DNA from: JBOZRQ01 sp050789255
GTDB taxonomy: Bacteria > Bacillota > Sulfobacillia > Symbiobacteriales > Symbiobacteriaceae
Reading direction: 5' to 3'
Assembly: GCA_050789255.1 (NCBI GenBank)
Contig: JBOZRQ010000060.1
Span: 248,001-312,000, forward strand
Length of the DNA: 64,000 nt
Positions 1-8,212 of the stretch are shown one piece after another. The notes under the pieces are model-generated. The model was not told the origin of the DNA and did not search any database. It worked only from the letters and a program-made list of their open reading frames with translations. The position numbers and the translations under genes were made by a program. Numbering within the stretch: the first letter of the stretch is position 1; each line of letters opens with the position of its first letter.

Positions 1-1
1 G

Positions 2-862
2 CGGTGCGGCGACTGGGTCGTCAAGCGCTACGACCATCGCCAGGTCCCGTTGGCGCGGGCTGAGCGGGCGGTTACGCTGCAGCACAGGCTGGCCGCTGCG
101 GGGTTCCCCGCCCCGGCGCCGCGCCCGACCAAAACCGGATCCTTATGGGCACACTCCGACGATGGTCTCGTCGTGGTGATGCCCTTCGTGCGCGGCGTCC
201 GCCGCCCGCGTGGGAGCCTGACGGCTCTTGAAGCCGCTAACCTGGGCCGTACCCTCGGGGACCTGCATCTACGGCTGGCCGCGGAGCCCTGTGCGGCGCC
301 CGAGACCGTGGCCACCCGCTGGGAGGACCTGAGGGCGCAGGCCTTGTCGGTGGAGGCCCCCACCGAGTTCGACCGGCTTCTGGCCGAGGTCGCCGAGTAC
401 GTCACTGCAGCGGTTCAGCGGATGCCCCCGGCGGACGGAGCGAGCCTTCCCTGGCAGCTCTGCCACGGCGACCTGCACCTGGATAACATCCTCTTCGACG
501 CCGAGGGCAGCGTCGCCGCCGTCCTGGACTTCGACAACGCCGGCCCGTCGAGGGCGGGGGTAGAACTGATGATGGCGTGGAACCTCTGCTTCGGCACCGA
601 TCCGGGGGCGCCCGCGATGACCGCCGAGGCGGCTGCCTTCTTCACCGCGTACCGCCAGGCCAATCCGCACGCAGGAGATCTGGCTACAGCGTTGCGGGCC
701 TACTGGTTCAACCTGATCAGCAACACCTGGCCGGCGGCCATCCGGTACAAGGAAGGCAGGGTCGAGCCCGCGTGGGTTGAGATCCTGTCGCTGCGGTACC
801 GGTCCGCCCGATGGCTGGGCGAGAATATGGAGAAGGTTGGACGCTGGCTGACAGTGCCCTGA
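2..862 (+). CDS. Aminoglycoside phosphotransferase-like kinase (5' partial)
   Basis: The frame is open from the window edge, and the residues before the first possible start (a TTG at 50) already read like a kinase N-lobe (DWVVKRY), so the true start lies outside the window. The APH/choline-kinase fold is shown by the catalytic-loop motif CHGDLHLDNILF and the metal-binding motif VLDFDNAG. The family phosphorylates hydroxyl groups on small molecules such as aminoglycosides, choline, homoserine or methylthioribose, and the substrate cannot be read from the sequence. It ends 54 bases before a Tet(M)-like gene on the same strand. A second member of the family lies at 25080-26039. Confidence 0.8.
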   Translation, partial: RCGDWVVKRYDHRQVPLARAERAVTLQHRLAAAGFPAPAPRPTKTGSLWAHSDDGLVVVMPFVRGVRRPRGSLTALEAANLGRTLGDLHLRLAAEPCAAPETVATRWEDLRAQALSVEAPTEFDRLLAEVAEYVTAAVQRMPPADGASLPWQLCHGDLHLDNILFDAEGSVAAVLDFDNAGPSRAGVELMMAWNLCFGTDPGAPAMTAEAAAFFTAYRQANPHAGDLATALRAYWFNLISNTWPAAIRYKEGRVEPAWVEILSLRYRSARWLGENMEKVGRWLTVP

Positions 863-916
863 ATCGTTGACCCCTCCCGTCTGCGTGGTCTACGATGAGA
901 CCGGAGGTCGACAACT

Positions 917-2872
917 TTGCACACAAACCGTGCCCCGCAGGCGGGAATCCGCAACGTGGGGCTGCTCGCTCATGTCGATGCCGGCAAGACCACCACAACC
1001 GAGCAGATGCTCTACCTGACCGGACGCACCCGCACCCCAGGCAGTGTCGACGAGGGCACCGCCCAGACCGACTGGCTGGAGGTGGAGCGGGAGCGCGGCA
1101 TCTCCGTGCGCATGGCCACCACGGTGCTCCCCTGGAAGGGCTGTACGATCAACCTGGTCGACACCCCCGGTCACATCGACTTTGCCGGCGAGGTCGAGCG
1201 CGCCTGCCAGGTGCTCGATGGCGCCGTGCTGATCATCTCGGCAGCCGAGGGCGTGCAGTCGCATACCGAGACCCTCTTTGCCGCCCTCACTGCCATGCGC
1301 ATTCCCACGGTGATCTTCATCAACAAGATGGACCGGACCGGCGCTGACCCCGAGCGGGTGCTGGCGGAGGTCCGGTCCGCTTTAACGGACCGTACGGTGG
1401 TGCTGCAGGACGTATCTGGCGTCGAGGAGCGCTTCACAGGCGTCTCCGAGATCGCTCCGGACCTGCTGGCCAACCGGCTGGCTGACCTCGATGAGGCGGT
1501 GCTGGAGCGCTACCTGGAGCAGGGTACCGTCGAGCCGTCCTTCCTTGAGGAGAGGCTGGCGGGCCTGGTCCGGGCCGGGGAAGCCTTCCCGGTCCTCTTC
1601 GGCGCGGCCAAGAAGGGGATCGGTGTGACCGAACTGCTGGACGCCATCGCCCGGTATCTGCCGCCGCCCGCTGGCGGGGAAGATGCCGGGCTTTCCGGCG
1701 TGGTGTTCAAAATCGAGCGGGACCCCGCCATGGGCCGGGTGGCGTATGTCCGGCTCTTCGGCGGGCGCCTGCGCAACCGGGACGCGGTGCGCAACGCCAC
1801 GCAGGCCTATGACGGCAAGGTCACCCAAATCCGCAAGATGTTCGCCCGCCACCACGAGGACGTGGGTGAGCTGGCGGCCGGCGATATCGCCGCCCTGTGC
1901 GGGCTCGGCGCCATCCGGGTCGGGGATGTGCTCGGCGACTCGGCCGGCGTGCCACAGCTGCACCGCCTTGCTACCCCGATCCTGAGCGTGCAGGTGCACC
2001 CGCTGCAGTCCGGCGACTATCCCCGCCTGGTCGAGGCGCTCCAGGAGCTGACCGCCGAAGACCCCCTGCTGGATTTCCAGTGGCTCCAGGAGGTGCGGGA
2101 GCTGCACATCAAGGTGATGGGCGCCATCCAGGTGGAGGTGCTCCAGAGCCTGCTCCGCAGCCGCTTCGGGCTCGGCGCCCGCTGGGGCCCGCCCACGGTG
2201 ATCTACCAGGAGACGCCCTCCACGAGCGGGGAGGGGTTTGAAGCCTACACCATGCCCAAACCCTGCTGGGCGATCCTGCGCTTCGCCATCGAGCCCGGCC
2301 CCCGCGGGAGCGGTCTAGTCTACGGCGGCAGCGTGCCCTCCGACCGGCTCCTGCCCGCCTACCAGCGAGAAGTCGAGCGCCGGGTGCCGGAGGCCCTCAG
2401 GCAAGGGCTACTGGGCTGGCAGGTCACCGACCTGAAGGTCACCCTGATCGACGGCGAGCATCACATCTACCACACCCACCCGCTCGACTGGAGCATCGCC
2501 ACCCCACTGGCGATTATGAACGGCCTGGCCAACACGGGCACGACCCTCCTGGAGCCGCTCTACCGCTTCCGGCTCAGCGTGCCCGAGGAGGCGGCGGGGC
2601 GGGTGCTCGGCGAGGTCGTGCAAATGCGGGCCGCCTTTGAGCCACCCACCGTAAAGGGCGCCCGGTTCGTGGTAGAAGGGGAGATGCCGGTCGCGACCTC
2701 CCTGGACTTCCCGGTCCGGCTCAGCCTGCTGACCAGCGGACGTGGGGTTCTCTCCGCCTGGTTCGGCGGCTACCAGCCAGCCCCGGCCGACGTGCGAGCG
2801 ACCCGGGAGCGGGTGGGGGTCAACCCGCTCGACCGTGCCAAGTTCATCCTAAGCATGCGTGGAGCGCTGTAA
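917..2872 (+). CDS. Tet(M)/Tet(O)-type ribosomal protection GTPase
   Basis: This 651-residue translational GTPase has the length and order of tetracycline ribosomal protection proteins. The P-loop AHVDAGKTTT is near residue 19, the switch region holds ERERGIS, and DTPGHIDF and NKMD are the G3 and G4 motifs. EF-G-like domains II to V follow. Family members bind the ribosome and eject tetracycline, and they derive from EF-G, which is normally longer (about 690 residues). The start is a TTG with GGAGG at 903-907. Base use matches the chromosome and no mobile element is nearby, so it may be an intrinsic resistance or translation-rescue factor. Activity against tetracycline is inferred from the family. 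Confidence 0.85.
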   Translation: MHTNRAPQAGIRNVGLLAHVDAGKTTTTEQMLYLTGRTRTPGSVDEGTAQTDWLEVERERGISVRMATTVLPWKGCTINLVDTPGHIDFAGEVERACQVLDGAVLIISAAEGVQSHTETLFAALTAMRIPTVIFINKMDRTGADPERVLAEVRSALTDRTVVLQDVSGVEERFTGVSEIAPDLLANRLADLDEAVLERYLEQGTVEPSFLEERLAGLVRAGEAFPVLFGAAKKGIGVTELLDAIARYLPPPAGGEDAGLSGVVFKIERDPAMGRVAYVRLFGGRLRNRDAVRNATQAYDGKVTQIRKMFARHHEDVGELAAGDIAALCGLGAIRVGDVLGDSAGVPQLHRLATPILSVQVHPLQSGDYPRLVEALQELTAEDPLLDFQWLQEVRELHIKVMGAIQVEVLQSLLRSRFGLGARWGPPTVIYQETPSTSGEGFEAYTMPKPCWAILRFAIEPGPRGSGLVYGGSVPSDRLLPAYQREVERRVPEALRQGLLGWQVTDLKVTLIDGEHHIYHTHPLDWSIATPLAIMNGLANTGTTLLEPLYRFRLSVPEEAAGRVLGEVVQMRAAFEPPTVKGARFVVEGEMPVATSLDFPVRLSLLTSGRGVLSAWFGGYQPAPADVRATRERVGVNPLDRAKFILSMRGAL

Positions 2873-2915
2873 GTTGAGGGGTATGCCTCCGAGTAAGTCC
2901 AGGCGCCGGGGCCCC

Positions 2916-3122
2916 TGTGTCAAAAACTGCACTCTTGCCGGTAGGACTGTGTCAAAAACAACAAGTTGGGGTCGTGGAACCCGGTCCAGCCGGGCGCCGA
3001 GTGTCACGTCTCCGGCTTTTTGGGTCCAAGTTGGTCCGTTTGGGGCGATCGACGGGTCAACCGCCCCCAAACCTGCAACTTTTGACACACCGCCCGGCGC
3101 CCAGCCTGTGTCCCAAACTGCA
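2916..3122. repeat. Four-copy TGTGTC(A)AAA repeat cluster
   Basis: A 16-base motif close to TGTGTCAAAAACTGCA occurs at 2916-2931, 2948-2963 and 3107-3122, and inverted at 3074-3089. The inverted copy and the last copy also share a GCAGGTTTG extension, so together they form an imperfect inverted repeat. No coding frame explains the pattern. Confidence 0.6.
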
Positions 3123-3140
3123 GGTTTGAAATCAATACCG

Positions 3141-3177
3141 GGAACAAAACAAACCTCCCGACAACTGTCGAGAGGTT
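3141..3177 (-). terminator. Rho-independent terminator, minus strand
   Basis: The arms AACCTC-cgac (3152-3162) and gtcg-GAGGTT (3167-3177) form a hairpin. On the minus strand it is followed by a T-rich tract covering 3141-3151. It lies 45 bases after the stop codon of the small ORF at 3223-3390, which is the main reason to take that ORF seriously. Confidence 0.6.
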
Positions 3178-3222
3178 CCCTTGGCCACCCCGCCTGGTCA
3201 GGTGGTAGGCGAAGTGTTGAGC

Positions 3223-3390
3223 TTAGTAGCGCACCGCCGTGTGGAAGGTTCCCTGGTCCTTGAGGTTGGCCCACGCAGCCCCCGGCGTCTGTGCCTGCCG
3301 CCCGATCTGCCGAAGACGGTGAGGAAGCTTCCACTTAGGCGTTTCAGGGGCTGGGCAAGCTGGCGTTCGTGCGAGACATCCAACGTACAT
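3223..3390 (-). CDS. Possible 55-residue protein
   Basis: An ATG frame of 55 codons ends with TAA at 3223-3225, just upstream of a good minus-strand terminator. The C-terminal half (RQIGRQAQTPGAAWANLKD, then FHTAVRY) reads like real protein. No convincing ribosome site precedes the ATG, and the family is not recognised. It could be a genuine small protein or the tail of a decayed gene. Function unknown. Confidence 0.3.
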   Translation of the reverse strand: MYVGCLARTPACPAPETPKWKLPHRLRQIGRQAQTPGAAWANLKDQGTFHTAVRY

Positions 3391-3685
3391 CCTGGACGGG
3401 GACAGTGATACATTGCGTCAGGTGGGGGGGCGCCTCCCCTGCCAGTGGCTTTTGATGGTGAAGGGCGGCAACCGCGCCGCGTGGAACGGCAAGGTCCTGG
3501 CGGTGTGCGACCCGGTCGGCGGTGCGTGTCGCGACCTCGCATAGAACGATGGCGTCGTCAGCTTGGACCCAGCCTGGTCGCCACTCTGGGCGGCTCAGAC
3601 GAACTGATTGGGTTCTACGGACAGATGAGCTGGTCGACTTTATTCGCCTGGTATCGGGAAAGCCGAGCGTCCTTCACGACGAAAG

Positions 3686-3716
3686 GGGTCCTGAAGCCGC
3701 AAGGCTGTCAGGACCC
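3686..3716 (-). terminator. Terminator of the TPR lipoprotein gene
   Basis: The sequence GGGTCCTGA-aGCC-gcaa-GGC-TCAGGACCC folds into a long GC-rich hairpin. On the minus strand it is followed by a short CCTTTCG tract. It begins 6 bases past the stop codon at 3722. Confidence 0.7.
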
Positions 3717-3721
3717 TGTAT

Positions 3722-4726
3722 CTATTTGTTACCGATGCTCTGAAAGAAGAATGTCTGCTCGGCGACCAGGCTGCCGGGCAAGAAGCGGAAACGCATGGTG
3801 ACGAACTTCTGGGGGTCTGGCTCGAAGCGATGGGAGACGGTCAGCTCATCCCCCAGTACCCTGGGCGCCGCGGAGGACTTTACCCAGGTGGTCAGATAGG
3901 ACATGTCCACGTCCGTTCCGCCCTTGAAAATGATCTGGCGCAACGAGCCGTCCCGCACCACGAACCCATAGAACGTGTCGACGAGGTCCACCGCCCCGTC
4001 GATCTGGAGCCAATAGGCCGTGGTGCCATCGGGCAGGGCGCCCTTCTCAAAGGAGACCACCTGTGGGGCCTGCCCAATAGCCCGGTGCTGTGCCATCCCC
4101 TGTCCCTGGAGGAGGAAGAGTTCGTATCCCTTCTCGCCCTTGGCCAGGCAAAGCGTGTTCGGCCCGTCGGTTAGCTGCTTGTCGCATGCTGTGGGTGCGG
4201 GCACCAAAGCAGGCGCCTGATCCGCCTGGGGCTCCAGCTTGGCCGCCACTACCTCGCCGCCGGGGAGTTGTCGGGCCAGCTTCAGGTACTCCCCTGCAAC
4301 GTCAGCCCTGCCCCCAGCCACAGCCAACCGGGCAAGTCCGATGAGGGGCTGATAACGGTCCGGCTGCGCCCTGGCCGATTGATCTAGCCACCTGGCAGCC
4401 GCCGTCAAGTCCGTGCCGATCTCCAGAGCCGCCATGCCGGCGTTATACTGGGCACCCGCATGGTTCTTGTCCAGCTCCAGTGCCCGCTTCGCCAACGAGA
4501 GGGCGTCCTCGTACTTGCCCGCCAGGAGCTGCGCATAGCTAAGGTCATTCCAGTAGTCCGCCGTGGGCTCTTTGACAGCCTCTTCCCTCGGGTCTGGTGC
4601 AACAGGCGTCGAAACCACGGGCGGCGGCGGTGGAGCTGACACGACAGGGGCCGGCGTCTTGCTACAGGCGGATAGGACCAGGGCCACAGCGCAGATGGTG
4701 GCAAGGCGGCGATCCAGTTGCTTCAC
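3722..4726 (-). CDS. TPR-containing lipoprotein
   Basis: The product is 334 residues from a GTG at 4726, chosen because GGAGG lies 7 bases upstream on the minus strand. The N-terminus is a lipoprotein signal (KQLDRR, hydrophobic core, then LVLSAC with the lipidated Cys near residue 22). A Pro/Val-rich linker follows. Residues about 60-160 form two to three tetratricopeptide repeats (for example EDALSLAKRALELDKNHAGA). The C-terminal 170 residues are not recognised and look like a secreted beta-rich domain. It is probably anchored outside the membrane and makes protein contacts. It stands alone with its own terminator. Confidence 0.75.
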   Translation of the reverse strand: MKQLDRRLATICAVALVLSACSKTPAPVVSAPPPPPVVSTPVAPDPREEAVKEPTADYWNDLSYAQLLAGKYEDALSLAKRALELDKNHAGAQYNAGMAALEIGTDLTAAARWLDQSARAQPDRYQPLIGLARLAVAGGRADVAGEYLKLARQLPGGEVVAAKLEPQADQAPALVPAPTACDKQLTDGPNTLCLAKGEKGYELFLLQGQGMAQHRAIGQAPQVVSFEKGALPDGTTAYWLQIDGAVDLVDTFYGFVVRDGSLRQIIFKGGTDVDMSYLTTWVKSSAAPRVLGDELTVSHRFEPDPQKFVTMRFRFLPGSLVAEQTFFFQSIGNK

Positions 4727-4903
4727 AGGGAATCCTCCATCTCCACGTGCTCTTATGCCGAACAACGAATGTGGAGTGAAAATAGTTACCCTGACATATT
4801 ACGGTTTTTTGGTGCGATTCCCCTTGGCTCCACGGCCACCTGCCCGCGCGTTTGCTGGTCCACGCTCTGCGGGAGACTATCGCCGAGGAGCGTGATCAAG
4901 CCG

Positions 4904-5077
4904 ATGACCTGGAAGAAGAACGAGGAGCAGCCGGAGCCCCGGGAGGGCGCCAAGTTCGAGCCCGACCATCCCGAGGCGGCGCTCACCCGCAGCGAACTGC
5001 ACGAGATCAGCCAGCAGCGCGACATCAAGCTACACGACAGGGGGCCGACCAATCACACCTCGAACCCCAGTGGCTGA
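4904..5077 (+). CDS. Small hydrophilic protein, 57 residues
   Basis: A short, charged protein (MTWKKNEEQPEPREGAKFEP at the start) with no hydrophobic segment. GAGGAG at 4884-4889 sits 14 bases before this ATG but only 2 before an alternative in-frame GTG at 4892, so the start is uncertain. A strong terminator follows 13 bases after the stop, which supports a real transcript. It resembles the gene at 7858 in being a small, disordered, polar protein, but the two do not align obviously. Function unknown. Confidence 0.55.
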   Translation: MTWKKNEEQPEPREGAKFEPDHPEAALTRSELHEISQQRDIKLHDRGPTNHTSNPSG

Positions 5078-5090
5078 TGCCCAAGCAGCC

Positions 5091-5121
5091 AAAGGCCGGG
5101 CGCCTTGCGTGCCCGGCCTTT
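5091..5121 (+). terminator. Rho-independent terminator
   Basis: An 11-base-pair hairpin, AAAGGCCGGGC/GCCCGGCCTTT with a 9-base loop, ends in a T run. It follows the small gene ending at 5077. Confidence 0.8.
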
Positions 5122-5173
5122 GTGCAACCCAAGTGAGGGCGCTCCCGTCAAATCCTGCAGGAGGGGACGACAC

Positions 5174-5725
5174 ATGAACAAAGCCGTCAGGAGAGCATTT
5201 GTCCTGTTTCTGAGTCTTGCGTTGGTCGGTTGCACCGGCACGAAACAACCGGAAGAACCGGCGAAGGTGGACAGCTTGAAGGTGGATGCCCCGCAACCGC
5301 AGCCTGACTCGGGTACAATCGTGTACAAGAATGAAGCGTATGGCTTCAGCTTCGCCTTGCCGGCGAGCTGGAAGGGGTACCAAATCGTAACGGACCGCTG
5401 GGAAGGCATGGCAGTCAACTCGCCCAGCAGCGCACCTGCTGCGACGGGACCGCTGCTGTCCATCCGGCATCCGCAGTGGACGGCGGAAAAACCCCGGCAG
5501 GACATTCCGATCATGATCTTCACAACGGCACAGTGGACGGCGCTTCAGGCCGGCGCATTCCACATTGGGGCAGCACCGGTCAACCCCAGCGAGCTGGGCC
5601 ACTCGGCGAAGTACGTCTTTGCCCTCCCGGCCCGGTACAACTATGCCTTTCCGGAGGGCTATGAAGAGGTGGAGCGCATTCTGGCGAGCCACCCGCTTCA
5701 GGTGACAGACTCCACATCCCCGTAG
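5174..5725 (+). CDS. Lipoprotein of unknown function
   Basis: The product has 183 residues. The ATG at 5174 has GGAGGGG about 8 bases upstream. It begins with a lipoprotein signal (MNKAVRRAF, hydrophobic core, LVGC lipobox). After a polar linker comes a compact domain from about residue 50 (YGFSFALPASWKGY), similar in feel to PsbP/MOG1-like lipoprotein domains found on Firmicute surfaces. That resemblance is a guess from the FSFALPASW-type motif. The 3' end overlaps the end of the convergent YhgE-like gene by 28 bases. Confidence 0.65.
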   Translation: MNKAVRRAFVLFLSLALVGCTGTKQPEEPAKVDSLKVDAPQPQPDSGTIVYKNEAYGFSFALPASWKGYQIVTDRWEGMAVNSPSSAPAATGPLLSIRHPQWTAEKPRQDIPIMIFTTAQWTALQAGAFHIGAAPVNPSELGHSAKYVFALPARYNYAFPEGYEEVERILASHPLQVTDSTSP

Positions 5726-7749
5726 GGTCGAGCGCCGCCCCACCGCCCGAGCGCCCACAGCGAAAGCCCGAGGAAGGCCAGCAGCAGCGCCACGCTGATC
5801 CAAAAGATCCCCCACGCCCCGCCCGAGATTGTGGCCTGGACCCCGCGGATCGCGTGGGCCAGGGGCATGAAGGGCGCCACCCACCGGTAGACCGCGGGGA
5901 GGAGGATGTACGGCGCCCGCCCCCCGACCGCCACCGGCATCAGGACCAGCAAGAGCCCCGAGACGAGGTAGCCCCAGTTGCCGAGGAGCCCGACCAGCGC
6001 CTGATTGATGGCCAGGAACGAGAAGGCCGCCAGGCCTATGAACAGGATGAACAGGATCGGGTGCGCTACCCGTGGCCCCATCGCCAGGCTGACCGCAGCT
6101 ACCCCGAGCGCCAGGGCGCCGCCCGGGAGCGCCAGCGACCGCAGCCGCCCGGCCGGCGTGGCGCCCTCGCCCGGCCCGATCCCGGCGAGCCGGCAGGCCA
6201 GCAGCAGCGCCAGGGCGCCGATCCACAGGGCGATGGGAATCACGAGGCCCAGCAGCGCCTCGCCGGGCTTCGGCAGGGTGGTCACCTTGTCGCTGACCAC
6301 CTTGACGGGCTGGCTCATGGCCGGGGCGTTTTGCCGTGCGGGAATCGATGGCCCCGAGCCCGCACCGCCCAGACCGGTCGCCAGCTGCTCGGTGCCGCCC
6401 GCCAGTTCCGTGAGGCCGCCGGAGAGCCTGTGGCCGCCATCCTTCAGTTGCCCCAGCCCCGCCGCCAGGGTCTGGCCGCCCGCCTGGAGCCGCCCGCTCC
6501 CGCTGGCCAGTTGCTGCGCCCCGGCGGCCAGCCGGTCGGCACCGTCGGCCAGCCGGCGTGCGCCCGCCGCCGCCTCACTGATCCCCCTGGAGAGGTCGCG
6601 GGTCCCGGTCACCAGCGCCTGGCCCTGGCTGTAGCCCTGCCTGGCGCCGGCGGTCAGCTGCCGGCTGCCCGCCTCAGCCTGCTCCAGGCCTTGTTCCAGC
6701 TGCGTCAGGGCGTCAACCAGGGTCGCCACGCTCTCCTTCTGAAGCTGGTCGCCCCGGGCGGAGAGCTTCTGCAGGGCGGCCATCAGCGCCTTGTAGTCCC
6801 GGTCCATGTAGAGGTACGGGCGCCGCAGGAGCAGGTTCTTCATGGCCCGCTCCACGGCTGCGCTGGCCGCGGCGAGCTCCGGGTCCGGGGAAGCGAGGGA
6901 GTCCTGCACGCCCTGCTTGATCTGGCGCACCCCGTCGGTCGCCCGGCCGATGCCGGCGCCCAGCTGAGCGTTCCCGTCGGCCAGCTGGGCGTAGCCGTCG
7001 ACGATCTGCTTGGTGCCGTCGGCGATCTGCCTGGAGCCGGCGTCGGCCTGCCCGAGCCCCGTGGCCAGCTGCCGGTTGCCGTCCCGGATCTGGACCGCCC
7101 CGTCCGACAGGCTCACCGCACCGGTGGCGACCTGGCCGATGCCGCTGTACAGCTGGTCTGCCCCGTACTTGGCCTGGTCCAGCCCGGCTGCCAGCTGGTC
7201 GGCGCCGTCGTCGGCGACCTTGGCGCCATCGGCGATCTGGCGGGCGCCGACCGCCGCCTTGGGCAGGTCGCTCAGCCCGCCGAGGAGAGCGTCCAGGTAG
7301 GTCGCAGCGATCTTGCCGTTGAGCTGCTCCCGGACCGCCGCCGCCACCTTGTCAGCCACATCGTTCATGGGGTAGTTGTAAGCCGGGTCCGCATAGACCG
7401 TCAGGATCGCCTCTGCGGGCTTAGCCGCCGTGGGGAGTCCGACCACCCGCTGTGAGGCATCCTTGGGGATATAGAGATAGAAGTCCAGCGCGCCGCTCCC
7501 CAACTGCTCCTCGGCCTCGGTCCGGGTGAGCGTCCGCCAGCCGAAGGTCTTCTCGTCGAGCAGCGTGCGGCTCAGGTCTTCGCCGACGGCCACCTTGGTT
7601 CCGCCCACCGTAACGGCCTCGTCCTCGTTGACCAGCCCTGCCCGGATGTTCGTCAGCCGGGTGGCCGGGTCCCACGCCGAGTGCAGGTTGAAGAAGAGAT
7701 AGGCCAGCGCAAGCAAAATGGCAAGCCCCAGGGTCAGACGCCGGTTCAT
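5698..7749 (-). CDS. YhgE/Pip-type membrane protein with heptad-like GA-rich repeats
   Basis: The product is 683 residues from an ATG at 7749 with GGAGGT 6 bases upstream. One N-terminal transmembrane helix (GLAILLALAYLFFNL) is followed by a large extracellular region. From about residue 170 to 450 that region carries many copies of an eleven-residue pattern such as ADGAxQLAAGLDQ and AAGARRLADGADRL. The C-terminus has about five membrane helices in the style of ABC-2 permeases. This matches the YhgE/Pip family, which includes the lactococcal phage infection protein and ESAT-6-secretion-like accessory proteins. The repeat region probably forms a long helical rod outside the cell. No partner ATPase is nearby. 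Confidence 0.8.
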   Translation of the reverse strand: MNRRLTLGLAILLALAYLFFNLHSAWDPATRLTNIRAGLVNEDEAVTVGGTKVAVGEDLSRTLLDEKTFGWRTLTRTEAEEQLGSGALDFYLYIPKDASQRVVGLPTAAKPAEAILTVYADPAYNYPMNDVADKVAAAVREQLNGKIAATYLDALLGGLSDLPKAAVGARQIADGAKVADDGADQLAAGLDQAKYGADQLYSGIGQVATGAVSLSDGAVQIRDGNRQLATGLGQADAGSRQIADGTKQIVDGYAQLADGNAQLGAGIGRATDGVRQIKQGVQDSLASPDPELAAASAAVERAMKNLLLRRPYLYMDRDYKALMAALQKLSARGDQLQKESVATLVDALTQLEQGLEQAEAGSRQLTAGARQGYSQGQALVTGTRDLSRGISEAAAGARRLADGADRLAAGAQQLASGSGRLQAGGQTLAAGLGQLKDGGHRLSGGLTELAGGTEQLATGLGGAGSGPSIPARQNAPAMSQPVKVVSDKVTTLPKPGEALLGLVIPIALWIGALALLLACRLAGIGPGEGATPAGRLRSLALPGGALALGVAAVSLAMGPRVAHPILFILFIGLAAFSFLAINQALVGLLGNWGYLVSGLLLVLMPVAVGGRAPYILLPAVYRWVAPFMPLAHAIRGVQATISGGAWGIFWISVALLLAFLGLSLWALGRWGGARPYGDVESVT

Positions 7750-7857
7750 TGGCACACCTCCACACGCGCAGCGCTATGCGGCATGCTCAACAATAATCGG
7801 GCAGGGCTGAAATCATGCCAGCCGGGAACCCTATCGGTTGGAGGTGTCCACAAGAGC

Positions 7858-8136
7858 ATGGATGACGCCAACAAGAAAAACAAAGTGCAGCGCAACCAGG
7901 AGCCCGGTGCGATCGATATGGACCCCACGGCGAACATCCCCATGGGCAACACGCTGACCCCGACCCTCTCGCCCGGGGCCCAGGCGAAGAACCTGGAGCA
8001 GGACGGCCTGCTCTGGATCGAGCAGGAGGATCAGGCCAAGCAGGGCATGGCCCGCAAGGGCGACATGCGGGGCGCCCGGGCGGCCGACAACCATCCCCAC
8101 GTTGGCCATACGCCGGGCAGTGGTGAGTCGCAGTAA
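7858..8136 (+). CDS. Small polar protein, 92 residues
   Basis: The ATG at 7858 is preceded by GGAGGT at 7840-7845, a 12-base spacing that is slightly long. The protein (MDDANKKNKVQRNQEP at the start) is hydrophilic, rich in Asn, Gln, Gly and Asp, and lacks Cys and membrane segments. It is transcribed divergently from the YhgE-like gene and is closed by a strong terminator. It could be a spore-core or stress protein, but no family is recognised. Confidence 0.55.
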   Translation: MDDANKKNKVQRNQEPGAIDMDPTANIPMGNTLTPTLSPGAQAKNLEQDGLLWIEQEDQAKQGMARKGDMRGARAADNHPHVGHTPGSGESQ

Positions 8137-8140
8137 GAAG

Positions 8141-8177
8141 AAAGCAGCGAGCGGAGATCTGTCCGCTCGCTGCTTTT
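8141..8177. terminator. Bidirectional terminator
   Basis: The hairpin AAAGCAGCGAGCGGA / TCCGCTCGCTGCTTT has a T run on the plus side and a TTTCTTCTT tract on the minus side. It therefore serves both the small plus-strand gene and the giant minus-strand gene ending at 8213. Confidence 0.85.
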
Positions 8178-8212
8178 GGTACATCCGGCACCGGTGAAAC
8201 ACGACCGCCCCA

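Larger units (their letters stand above)
2873..3721. other. Intergenic region without a confident gene
   Basis: This stretch of about 850 bases holds a cluster of TGTGTCAAAA-type repeats (2916-3122), a minus-strand terminator (3141-3177), a possible 55-codon minus-strand ORF (3223-3390) and the terminator of the lipoprotein gene (3686-3716). A plus-strand frame from a TTG at 3413 to a TAG at 3542-3544 has a GC-rich third position over 43 codons, as coding DNA here does. No start signal or family supports it. The region may contain decayed coding sequence. Confidence 0.5.
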
